Positions 16,713 to 24,702 of a stretch of DNA of 64,000 bases are shown here, one piece after another. The notes under the pieces are model-generated. The model ran no database searches. It had not been told where the DNA came from and saw nothing but the letters and a program-made list of their open reading frames with translations. Positions within the stretch are counted from its first letter, which is position 1. Each line of letters begins with the position of its first letter. Source of the DNA: Spirochaetota bacterium (lineage in GTDB: Bacteria; Spirochaetota; Spirochaetia; Treponematales; UBA12059). Position numbers and translations under genes: made by a program. The DNA lies in contig JAKLDN010000002.1 of the NCBI GenBank assembly GCA_022703505.1, positions 62,001 to 126,000 of the forward strand, read 5' to 3'.

Positions 16713-17096
16713 CTAGGGCCTGCGGGCGTCCCGGGCCTCCGAGGCGAGGCGGCCGACCAGGGCTTCCAGTTCGGAGTAGTCGAAGGGCTTGTAGACCACC
16801 TCGAAGGGCACCTTGAAGTCCGGCCTCAGGAAACCGGAGGTGAGGATGATCTTCTTCTCGGGACAGTACCGGGCCAGGAACCGGACCCAGTAGTCGCCCC
16901 CGAGGGTTTCCATCCGGTAGTCGCTGATGATGACGTCCACGTCGTTGTCCAGGAGCTGCTTGATGGCCCCGACCCCGTCGGAAGCCACCAGCACCTCGTA
17001 GCCCCGGCCGCGCAGGAAATCCCGGAGGGAGAGGCGGATCGAGTCCTCGTCCTCCACGACCAGGACGAGGGCGGGACGGGTCTTATCCGGCTGCAA
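16713..17096 (-). CDS. single-domain response regulator (receiver only)
   Basis: Protein of 127 residues consisting of one CheY-like receiver: VVEDED acidic pocket (about 14-19), phosphoacceptor Asp in IISDYRM (about 59), LTSGF and the conserved Lys in YKPF (about 106). No output domain. Its start overlaps the end of the HTH-receiver gene by 14 bases, so translation is probably coupled, and both probably belong to one phosphorelay. No kinase gene is adjacent. Confidence 0.9.
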   Translation of the reverse strand: MQPDKTRPALVLVVEDEDSIRLSLRDFLRGRGYEVLVASDGVGAIKQLLDNDVDVIISDYRMETLGGDYWVRFLARYCPEKKIILTSGFLRPDFKVPFEVVYKPFDYSELEALVGRLASEARDARRP

Positions 17097-17709
17097 CGGG
17101 GGCCCTCACTTTCCCGGCGAACTCCAGGAGGGAGGCGGTGACTTCCTCGAAATCCAGGGGCTTGGGGAAGAAGGCGTCCGCGCCGTCCTCCAGCATGGAG
17201 CTTCGCTCCTCCGGCCGGTCCAGGCCCGTGATGGCCACCACGTAGGGTTTGCCGAAGCTCGGATCGGTCTTGATGCGCTTGCACAGGGAGTGGCCGGTGA
17301 CTCCCGGCAGGTCCACGTCCAGGATGACGAAGCCCGGCCGCTTTTCCGTCAGGATCCGTCCGGCCTCGAACCCGTCGAAGGCCTGGGCGATCGCCAGGGA
17401 GGGAAGCTTCTTCTCGAAGTACCGCCGGAGGAGGTCGTTGAGTTCCCGGTCGTCGTCGATGATCACCAGGGAGTTCCAGTCCACGTCGAACCGGGACTTG
17501 CCGGAGAGCTCGTCGGGGATCCGCATGCCCCGGCCTTCGAGGAAGGCGCGGAGATCCTCGGCGTAGACCCGGTACTGCCCTCCCGGGGTGGTGAAGGCCT
17601 TGAGGTGACCGTTGCGTATCCAGTTGATCGCCGTCTGGTTGACGACGCCGCAGAGATTCGCGACTTCCAGGGCGGAGAAGATCCTGACTTTCTCGGTTGC
17701 TTTCGGCAT
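17083..17709 (-). CDS. excisionase-type HTH - receiver domain regulator
   Basis: Protein of 208 residues. Residues 1-65 form a MerR/excisionase-like helix-turn-helix (FSALEVANLCGVVNQTAINW, then GGQYRVYAEDLRAFL), and residues 80-203 a receiver domain (IIDDDRE acidic pocket, Asp in ILDVDLPG, AITGLD and FPKPLD). DNA-binding domains usually follow the receiver; here the order is reversed. ATG 17709 has AGGAG five bases upstream; an in-frame GTG at 17724 would overlap that site. A strong consensus promoter lies upstream. Confidence 0.88.
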   Translation of the reverse strand: MPKATEKVRIFSALEVANLCGVVNQTAINWIRNGHLKAFTTPGGQYRVYAEDLRAFLEGRGMRIPDELSGKSRFDVDWNSLVIIDDDRELNDLLRRYFEKKLPSLAIAQAFDGFEAGRILTEKRPGFVILDVDLPGVTGHSLCKRIKTDPSFGKPYVVAITGLDRPEERSSMLEDGADAFFPKPLDFEEVTASLLEFAGKVRAPVAAG

Positions 17710-17766
17710 AACAACTCCTGGCACGGCCGTCGGCGCCTAATTACTTATTCTATAAATATCAATTTT

Positions 17767-17794
17767 ATTATAGTCACTATATCCATAATGTCAA
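17767..17794 (-). promoter_or_regulatory. strong sigma70 promoter of the HTH-receiver operon
   Basis: On the minus strand TTGACA (17794-17789) and TATAAT (17772-17767), both exact consensus, are 16 bases apart. The surrounding 17735-17800 stretch is strikingly AT-rich for this genome. Expected leader about 50 bases. Confidence 0.75.
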
Positions 17795-17862
17795 GAATCA
17801 GCCGCAAGAATAGAGGATGCCTCGATTTTCACGATCCCGTGCCCCAGTGTACTCCAACCTTG

Positions 17863-17891
17863 TTGATTTTTCCATGCCAAACCCGTATCGT
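17863..17891 (+). promoter_or_regulatory. tex promoter
   Basis: TTGATT (17863-17868) and TATCGT (17886-17891) with 17 bases between, 34 bases before ATG 17926. Confidence 0.5.
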
Positions 17892-17925
17892 ACCCGCCGC
17901 GACGCGAGCATCCCAAGGAGAGCAC

Positions 17926-20430
17926 ATGGAGCTGAACCAGGAGTACGTGGACGGGCTTTCCGTGAACGAAGTGGCGGTGATGAACCGGATCGCCGGAGAG
18001 CTGGGGATACGGACCGGCCAGGTGTCGGCCGTGGTGTCCCTGACGGCGGAGGGCTGCACGGTGCCCTTCATCAGCCGCTACCGGAAGGAGCGGACGGGCA
18101 GCCTGGACGAGGTCCAGGTACGGGACACGGTCCACAAGTACGAGTCCTACGTCAACCTGGAAACCCGCCGCCTGGAGATCGTCCGGGCGATCTTCGGCCA
18201 GGGCAAGCTGACCGCGGACCTCCACGACAACCTCCTCAAGTGTTCCAGCCTCGCGGAGCTCGAGGACATCTACGCCCCCTTCAAGAAAAAGAAGAAGACC
18301 CGGGGCATGCTGGCCCAGGAGCGGGGGCTGGAGCCCCTGGCGGAGCTCATGGTTTCCGGGGACGACGCGGCGGTGGAGGCCCGGGCCCCGGAGTTCGTCC
18401 GGGAGGACCCCGAGAATCCGGAGCTTTCGGTGCCCACGGCCCGGGACGCCCTCCAGGGGGCCATGGACATCCTGGCGGAGCGTGCCTCCCAGGATCCGGA
18501 AAACCGGGCCCTGGTGAAGTCCTGGTACCTGAAGACCGGGCGCCTGACGGTGAAGGGAGTCGGGGACGAGTCGGCCAAGGCCAAGAGCGTCTACCAGATG
18601 TACTGGGAGTACTCCGAGGAGCTGTCCCGGGTGAAGCCCCACCGCGTCCTGGCGGTCAACCGCGGGGAGCGGGAGGGGGTCCTGGCGGTCACCCTGGACG
18701 TGGACGAGGACGGGGCCGCCGAGCGGCTCAAGGCCAGGTACGCCCCCCGGACGACCTACCACCGGGACGCCCTGGACGACGGCCTGCGCAGGCTGATTTC
18801 CCCGGCGGTCCTCCGGGAGATCCGTTCCGACGCCTCGGACGCCGCGGAGGGCCACGGGATCGACGTGTTCAGCGAGAACCTCAAGAACCTCCTGCTCCAG
18901 CCCCCCATCAAGGGCACCCGGGTCCTGGGAGTGGATCCCGGGATCCGGACGGGCACCAAGTGCGCCGCCCTGGACGAGACGGGGAAGTTCCTGGACTACT
19001 TCGTGATCAACCAGGAGACCAAGCCCGAGGAGGGCAAGAAGGCCGTCGCGGAGGCGGTCCGCCGGCACTCCCTGGCCCTGATCGCCGTGGGCAACGGCAC
19101 GGCCAGCCACGAGGTCCAGAAGCTGGTGGCGGACGCCATCTCGGAGAACGGGCTTTCCGTGGCGTACACGGTGGTGGACGAGGACGGCGCCTCGGTCTAC
19201 TCCGCCAGCGACGTGGCCCGGGAGGAGTTCCCGGAGCTCGACCTGACCATCCGGGGGGCCATCTCCATCGGCCGGCGCCTCCAGGATCCCCTGGCGGAGC
19301 TGGTCAAGATCGATCCCAAGAGCATCGGCGTGGGCCTCTACCAGCACGACGTGAACCAGAAGCGCCTCTCGGACACCCTGGACGAGGTGGTCGGCTCCGT
19401 GGTGAACAACGTGGGGGTGAACCTGAACACCGCCAGTCACAGCCTCCTCAAGTACGTCTCGGGGATCAACGCGGGCCTGGCCAAGAAGATCGTCAAGTTC
19501 CGGGAGGCCAACGGCCGGATCTCGGGCCGGGACCAGCTCAAGGGCATCCCCGGCCTGGGGGACAAGACCTTCGAGCAGTGCGCGGGCTTCCTCAAGATCC
19601 CGGAGAGCCCCAACCCCCTGGACAACACCTGGGTCCACCCGGAGAACTATCCCCTGGCCGAGGAGATCCTGCCGGTGGTCCGGGAGGGCCGGGACCTGAC
19701 CAAGGACCTCCGGGCGGGCCTCAAGGAGAAGTACAAGGTCGGGGATACGACCCTGGACGACATCCTGGGGGAGCTGAAGAAGCCCAACCGGGATCCCCGG
19801 GAGGACCTGCCCAAGCCCATCCTCCAGAAGGGGGTCCTCCAGTTCGAGGACCTGTCCGAGGGCATGACCGTCACGGGCAAGGTCAAGAACGTGGTGGATT
19901 TCGGGGCCTTCGTGGACATCGGGATCAAGGAGAGCGCCCTGATCCACGTCTCCGAGGTGGCGGACCGCTTCGTCCGTGACCCCATGGAGGTCCTCAAGGT
20001 GGGGGATGTGAAGGAGTTCCGCATCATTTCCCTGGATCCCGAGCGGAGGCGCATCGGCCTGTCCCTGCGGAAGGAAGGCGCCGCGAGGGGAGGCCGGGGC
20101 GCCGGTCCCTCCCCGGAGCGCGGGGCCGCGGGAGAACATCCGGCCGGGGCGGGACGGGTTCCGGAGGGCGCGGGCACGGACAGGGCCGCCGCGGCCGCCC
20201 CGGCGGGGGCGCGCCGCGGCGCGGTGGTGCGCAAGCCGGGCGCCCAGGACCGGGACGGCCCGGCCCGGCCGGAGCGGCGGGACGGTTTCGGCGGCGGCCC
20301 GGGGTCCGGACGGGACCGCAACCCCTACTCCCAGTCCGCCCGGACCCCCGCCCGGGGGCCCAAGCCGGAGGACGACGACGGCACGACCTACAACCCCTTC
20401 GCGGAACTGCTCAAGGGCCGCAAGGGCTGA
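17926..20430 (+). CDS. tex: Tex family RNA-binding transcription accessory protein
   Basis: Nucleic-acid-binding protein of 834 residues tied to transcription and RNA turnover. It has the N-terminal Tex helical region, a YqgF-type RNase H-like domain (VLGVDPGIRTGTKCAAL, about 335), tandem helix-hairpin-helix motifs (NAGLAKKIVKFREANGRI; GLGDKTFEQCAGFL), and an S1 domain (GKVKNVVDFGAFVDIGI...LIHVSEVADRF, about 650-720). After the S1 domain a tail of about 110 residues is rich in Gly, Arg, Pro and Ala with RGG-like stretches and looks disordered; many Tex proteins lack so long a tail. AAGGAG precedes ATG 17926 by five bases. Confidence 0.95.
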   Translation: MELNQEYVDGLSVNEVAVMNRIAGELGIRTGQVSAVVSLTAEGCTVPFISRYRKERTGSLDEVQVRDTVHKYESYVNLETRRLEIVRAIFGQGKLTADLHDNLLKCSSLAELEDIYAPFKKKKKTRGMLAQERGLEPLAELMVSGDDAAVEARAPEFVREDPENPELSVPTARDALQGAMDILAERASQDPENRALVKSWYLKTGRLTVKGVGDESAKAKSVYQMYWEYSEELSRVKPHRVLAVNRGEREGVLAVTLDVDEDGAAERLKARYAPRTTYHRDALDDGLRRLISPAVLREIRSDASDAAEGHGIDVFSENLKNLLLQPPIKGTRVLGVDPGIRTGTKCAALDETGKFLDYFVINQETKPEEGKKAVAEAVRRHSLALIAVGNGTASHEVQKLVADAISENGLSVAYTVVDEDGASVYSASDVAREEFPELDLTIRGAISIGRRLQDPLAELVKIDPKSIGVGLYQHDVNQKRLSDTLDEVVGSVVNNVGVNLNTASHSLLKYVSGINAGLAKKIVKFREANGRISGRDQLKGIPGLGDKTFEQCAGFLKIPESPNPLDNTWVHPENYPLAEEILPVVREGRDLTKDLRAGLKEKYKVGDTTLDDILGELKKPNRDPREDLPKPILQKGVLQFEDLSEGMTVTGKVKNVVDFGAFVDIGIKESALIHVSEVADRFVRDPMEVLKVGDVKEFRIISLDPERRRIGLSLRKEGAARGGRGAGPSPERGAAGEHPAGAGRVPEGAGTDRAAAAAPAGARRGAVVRKPGAQDRDGPARPERRDGFGGGPGSGRDRNPYSQSARTPARGPKPEDDDGTTYNPFAELLKGRKG

Positions 20431-20550
20431 CGTACTCGGCCCCGTTTTTCCCTCGTATTCCGGCCGCGCTTGTCATATATTCGTAGCAACGGGGCCATGC
20501 ATGCATGGGGCCGATCCCGGCCGGACCCCGCCGTTCGCGAGGAGTCAGCC

Positions 20551-22278
20551 ATGAAACGTTCGATGCGGGCCGGTTTCGTGTTCTTCGCCCTCCTGGTCCT
20601 GGGAACTTCCCTGGCCTTCGCGGCCCCCCCCGGCACGACCGGGGCGGCCCTGGGGGAGGCGAAGGTCTTCGCCGCGGCCTCCGCCAACGCCAAGGTGACG
20701 GCCACCCTGTCCGCGGGGGATTCCTTCCGGGTCCTGGAGACCGGCGCCCGGGAGGAGGCCGTAGCGGGCCGCCGGGGCCGCTGGCTCCGGATCTCCACCC
20801 CCGACGGGGTCCAGGGCTGGCTCCACGGCGGCTGGGCCGTGGTCAGCACCTCCTTCCTAAAGCTCGCGGATTTCCCGGATTCCTCCGCGTACGGCCGCTA
20901 CATCGCCTGGGCCTTCCCGAAGGGCGAGCGTGTCCGGGCGGTCCAGGACTACGAGAAGGTCGCCAAGGGCGACCTGGGCTGGTTCTTCGCCCTGGACGAG
21001 GAGGATCCGCCCATCCTGGTGGTCTGGGACAAGGACCTGGACGCCACGCCCTGGGTGGAGGCCCTCCCGGAGGGCTTCCCCCGCATCCTGTCCGGGCGAG
21101 TCTACTTCGTGTACCCCGACGCCGTGGAGCCGGTCGGGGAGAAAGCCCTGGCGGATTTCCCCAAGCTGGCGGAGCAGTGGAGGACGAGCGCCTCCTACGA
21201 GACCCTCTTCCCGATCGGTTCCCGGGTGGTCCTGGGAGAGCATGCCGCCCTGTCCAAGACCGATCCGGACTCCAAGAACTGGGGTGATGAGATGTCCGAC
21301 TACGTCGGCCTGGAAGCGGTCGTGACCGGCCACCAGGGGCAGGATCCCTGGGGCCGGCCGGTCGTGTCCGTGGACGTCGACGAGGGCCAGTTCTACTGGC
21401 GGACCGAGAACATGGAGCTCCTGGAGCGGGGAACCGGCGAGGTGGTCGACTCCGGCGACGAGGACTACGGGGACGGGGACTATTCCTACGAGGATTACGA
21501 CGACGAGGACTACGCCCTGGAGGACGCCTTCCCCGTGGGTTCCCTCGTGGTCCTGGGACGGCATCTCCAGCTGGATCCCGAGGACGAGGAGTCCGCGTAC
21601 TGGGCCCCCGAGATGGACGAGTACGTGGGCATGGAGGCCTACATCACCGAGCACGCGGGACTCTGTCCCTGGGGGGAGCCCACGGCCCTGGTGGACGTGG
21701 ACGGCGGGACCTTCTACTGGCGCCTTTCGGACATGGAGCTCCTCGAGGAGGGCCCCGGGTACTGGGAGGGCGGCGAGGTCTACGACGACGAGGGCGAAGG
21801 CGAATACGAGGACCTGGGCGAGGACCTCTCGGGCATGGTCGGGGTGGGCACCAAGGTGATCCTGGGCCGCCACGACGACCGGAACGGCGGCGACAACTGG
21901 GCCCCGGAGATGGACGCCTTCGTGGGCAAGCAGGCCACGGTCACCGAGATCATCGGGGCGGATTCCCAGGGTTTCCTGGTCGTCGGGGTTAAGGAGAACA
22001 CCTGGTCCTGGCGGATCCGGAACATGGCCGTCGTCGGCCGGGGAGTCGCCGGGAGCTACGGATTCCAGGTGGGCGACCGTGTCGTCCTGGGCCGCCACCG
22101 CTTCGTGGACGGGAACGAGAACTGGAACCCCTCCATGGACGCCTTCGTGGGCATGACCGCCCGGATCACGGAGCTGGTCGGCACGAAAGGGGACGGTTCG
22201 GACTGCTTCCTGGTCCGTGTGGACGCGGACAAGGGCAAGTGGGTCTGGCGGGCCGAGTCCCTGACGCCGGTGAAGTGA
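20551..22278 (+). CDS. secreted protein with SH3-like domain and four ~70-residue W-repeat domains
   Basis: Exported protein of 575 residues that I cannot assign to a named family. Residues 1-24 are a signal peptide ending AFA. Residues 30-105 look like a bacterial SH3 domain (VTATLSAGDSFRVLE...WLRISTPDGVQGWLHGG). Four related units start near 222, 328, 432 and 507, each with VVLGRH, then W.PEMDAFVG, a T-x-I/E turn, and a closing WR..NMELL. An acidic Asp/Glu/Tyr stretch (about 296-325) joins units 1 and 2. GAGGAG precedes ATG 20551. A 14-base palindrome CCATGCATGCATGG (20495-20508) lies upstream. Likely a periplasmic or surface binding protein. Confidence 0.8.
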   Translation: MKRSMRAGFVFFALLVLGTSLAFAAPPGTTGAALGEAKVFAAASANAKVTATLSAGDSFRVLETGAREEAVAGRRGRWLRISTPDGVQGWLHGGWAVVSTSFLKLADFPDSSAYGRYIAWAFPKGERVRAVQDYEKVAKGDLGWFFALDEEDPPILVVWDKDLDATPWVEALPEGFPRILSGRVYFVYPDAVEPVGEKALADFPKLAEQWRTSASYETLFPIGSRVVLGEHAALSKTDPDSKNWGDEMSDYVGLEAVVTGHQGQDPWGRPVVSVDVDEGQFYWRTENMELLERGTGEVVDSGDEDYGDGDYSYEDYDDEDYALEDAFPVGSLVVLGRHLQLDPEDEESAYWAPEMDEYVGMEAYITEHAGLCPWGEPTALVDVDGGTFYWRLSDMELLEEGPGYWEGGEVYDDEGEGEYEDLGEDLSGMVGVGTKVILGRHDDRNGGDNWAPEMDAFVGKQATVTEIIGADSQGFLVVGVKENTWSWRIRNMAVVGRGVAGSYGFQVGDRVVLGRHRFVDGNENWNPSMDAFVGMTARITELVGTKGDGSDCFLVRVDADKGKWVWRAESLTPVK

Positions 22279-22288
22279 GGACGCCGCG

Positions 22289-23557
22289 ATGTGCGACACC
22301 TTCTGGACCCCCGGGGCGGGCCTCTCGTACTTCGGCAAGAACTCGGACCGCAAGCCCGCCGAGCCCCAGGCCGTCTGTATCCTGCCCCGGGCTCCGGAAG
22401 CTCCCCGGTCCGCCGTGTCCGGCGGCGAGCTTCCGTACCCGGACAAGGGCTACGCGGTCCTCCTATCCAAGCCCTCCTGGATCCGGGGTGCCGAGATCGG
22501 CCTCAACGAGAAGGGTGTCGCCATAGGCAACGAGGCGGTCTTCTCCAAGTGGCCCGCCCGGAAGGACGGTATCCTGGGGATGGACTTCCTCCGGATCGCC
22601 CTCCGGTCCGCCTCCACGGCCCAGGAGGCGGTGGAGATCCTGGTCGAGCTCACCGAGCGCTTCGACCAGGGCGGGAACGGGGCTTACCGGGGCCGGCTGT
22701 TCTACCATAATTCCTACCTGGCAGCGGGCTTCGACGGGGCCTTCGTCCTGGAGACCGCGGGGAAGCGCTGGGCCTGGAGGAAGGCGGAGGGACCTTCGGC
22801 GATCTCCAACTCCTACTCCATCGGCCTGGACTACAAACGCCTGGACGCCCAGACCCGGAAGGCCATCTCCCCGGTGAACGAGAAGATGGCCTGCTACGAC
22901 GAGGCCGACGCGGGCCGGATCGGCGAAAAGGAGTCCTGGAAACCTTACGTGGAAAGCCGCCTGCACGCCTTCCTGACCCAGGGGGACTCCCGGCGCCGGG
23001 CCGTGGAGGGGCGCCTGGCGGCCGCGGGACCCGGGCTCGACCTGGCCGTAGTCCTCGACACCCTGCGGTCGCGGTCCCTCCCGGACCCGGCCCGGCCGGG
23101 CAAGACCGCGGTGATCTGCGCCCACGACGGGGACAACCTGGGCTACCCGACCACCGCGTCCCTGGCGGTGGAGTACGATCCGCGGGCGGGCCGCTGTGTC
23201 GCCTGGTTCACCGGAACCTCCTACCCGGACATCTCGCTGTACAAGCCCGTCCTCCTTTCGAAGGGCGAATTCACGCCCCTGTGGACGGGCTACGATTACT
23301 CCGAGGACGCCCCGGCCTCCCTGGAATACTGGAAGCGGGGCCGGGACCTCTACCGGCGGGGCGGGAAAGCCCTCTCCCCGGATCCCGAGTTCCGCAAGGC
23401 CCGGGACTCCGCCCAAGAACGACTGCGGGAGGCCGCGGGCCGCGTGGAGGCGGACGGGATCGAGGCGGTCCGGAAGGACGTCGCCCGGATCGTCTCCGAC
23501 TGGGAGGCTTCCTTTGATCTGTCCGGACGAGGAGCCCCCCGGCAGCCCTCGGCATGA
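22289..23557 (+). CDS. C69 family peptidase (secernin/dipeptidase-like Ntn hydrolase)
   Basis: Protein of 422 residues starting MCDTF, so that Cys2 becomes the N-terminal nucleophile after Met removal, as in peptidase family C69 and secernins. FGKNSDR (about 15-21), GLNEKGVAIGNEAV (about 72-85) and ISNSYSIG fit the family. No export signal, suggesting a cytoplasmic dipeptidase or amidase. GAGG precedes ATG 22289. The stop overlaps the sbcD start by four bases (ATGA), placing it in one operon with sbcDC. Confidence 0.88.
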   Translation: MCDTFWTPGAGLSYFGKNSDRKPAEPQAVCILPRAPEAPRSAVSGGELPYPDKGYAVLLSKPSWIRGAEIGLNEKGVAIGNEAVFSKWPARKDGILGMDFLRIALRSASTAQEAVEILVELTERFDQGGNGAYRGRLFYHNSYLAAGFDGAFVLETAGKRWAWRKAEGPSAISNSYSIGLDYKRLDAQTRKAISPVNEKMACYDEADAGRIGEKESWKPYVESRLHAFLTQGDSRRRAVEGRLAAAGPGLDLAVVLDTLRSRSLPDPARPGKTAVICAHDGDNLGYPTTASLAVEYDPRAGRCVAWFTGTSYPDISLYKPVLLSKGEFTPLWTGYDYSEDAPASLEYWKRGRDLYRRGGKALSPDPEFRKARDSAQERLREAAGRVEADGIEAVRKDVARIVSDWEASFDLSGRGAPRQPSA

Positions 23558-24702
23558 AGATCCTCCACGCCTCGGACCTCCACCTGGGCAAGACCCTCCA
23601 CGAGCGGGACCTCGTCCCGGACCAGGCGGCCATGCTGGACCAGCTCCTGGCCGCGGCCGTGGAGCACGATCCGGCGGCCCTGGTGATCGCCGGGGACGTG
23701 TACGACAAGGCCGTCCCGCCGCCCGAGGCGGTGAGCCTCCTCGGGAACTTCCTGGGCCGGGTCAAGGAGGCCCGGCCGGACCTGGGCGTCCTCGTCATAC
23801 CTGGGAACCACGATTCCCCGGCCCGCCTGGGCTTCGGGGACAGCCTCTTCCGCCGGGCGGGGGTCCACGTCCGGACCCGGCCGGAGGACGCCGCGGAACC
23901 GGTGGTCCTGGAACGGGACGGGGAACGCCTGTATCTCTGGGCCCTGCCCTTCCTGGGGGCCGGAGCCTTTCCGGACGCGCCGAGATCCCAGTCCGGGCGC
24001 TTCCGGGCCGCCCTGGACCTCATCGTCCCGCGCCTTGCCGGGGACGGGGCCAACGTCCTGGTCTGCCACGCCTTCGCGGCGGGGGGGCTGGCCAGCGAAT
24101 CCGAGCGGGTCTTCCTGGGCTCCGCGGAACTGGTGGACGCCGACGCCTTCGAGCCCTTCGACTACGTCGCCCTGGGCCACCTGCACCGTCCCCAGAAGGC
24201 GGGCCCCAAGGGCCGCTATCCGGGTTCCCCCCTGGGCTACTCCTTTTCCGAGGCGGGGCAGGAGAAGGGCTTCCTCCTGGTCGAGGTCCGGCGGGGAGGG
24301 TTCGAGGCGGTCCCCGTGCCCGTGAAGCCCCTCCGCCCCCTGTCGCGGCTGGAGGGGAGCTACGCGGACCTCCTGGAATCCGGGGCGGGTCGGGCCGAGA
24401 AGGACCATTACCTGGAAATCCTCCTCACGGATCCCGAACCCGTCGTCTCCCCCGTGGAATCCCTCCGCCGGGTCTTCCCGAACCTCCTGTCCCTGCGCCA
24501 GGCGGCCTTCGAGAATCCCTCCTTAGGAGAGGCCGAGGCCGCCGAGGCCCCCGCGAGGGCGTCCGCCTCCCGGGACGGAGCCGGGGCGGCCCTGGAGGAC
24601 TTCCTCGCCTTCCATCGGGCGGTGCGGGGGGCGGACCCGGAGCCCCCGGTCCTGGAGCTCTTCCGGGAGCTCCTTTCGGAGGCGGCCGATGCGGCCCCGT
24701 AG
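23554..24702 (+). CDS. sbcD: exonuclease subunit SbcD (Mre11-type)
   Basis: Metallophosphoesterase nuclease subunit of the SbcCD complex that cuts DNA hairpins and protein-blocked ends. Motifs: HASDLHLGK, IAGDVYDKA, IPGNHDSPAR, CHAFAAGG and LGHLHRPQ (residues 5 to about 210), all metal ligands intact. The C-terminal 120 residues form the cap and SbcC-binding part, 382 residues in all. It overlaps the preceding gene by ATGA and sbcC by 14 bases. Hairpin cleavage is of interest in a region so rich in palindromes. Confidence 0.96.
   Translation: MKILHASDLHLGKTLHERDLVPDQAAMLDQLLAAAVEHDPAALVIAGDVYDKAVPPPEAVSLLGNFLGRVKEARPDLGVLVIPGNHDSPARLGFGDSLFRRAGVHVRTRPEDAAEPVVLERDGERLYLWALPFLGAGAFPDAPRSQSGRFRAALDLIVPRLAGDGANVLVCHAFAAGGLASESERVFLGSAELVDADAFEPFDYVALGHLHRPQKAGPKGRYPGSPLGYSFSEAGQEKGFLLVEVRRGGFEAVPVPVKPLRPLSRLEGSYADLLESGAGRAEKDHYLEILLTDPEPVVSPVESLRRVFPNLLSLRQAAFENPSLGEAEAAEAPARASASRDGAGAALEDFLAFHRAVRGADPEPPVLELFRELLSEAADAAP

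Noticed and set aside
17791-20139. 782-codon frame antisense to tex
   Set aside because: No recognisable domain and a composition typical of antisense shadows in GC-rich genes; tex has clear motifs and a ribosome site.
20495-20508. CCATGCATGCATGG palindrome as a specific operator
   Set aside because: A 14-base palindrome upstream of the secreted repeat protein, but single, unplaced relative to a clear promoter, and possibly chance.
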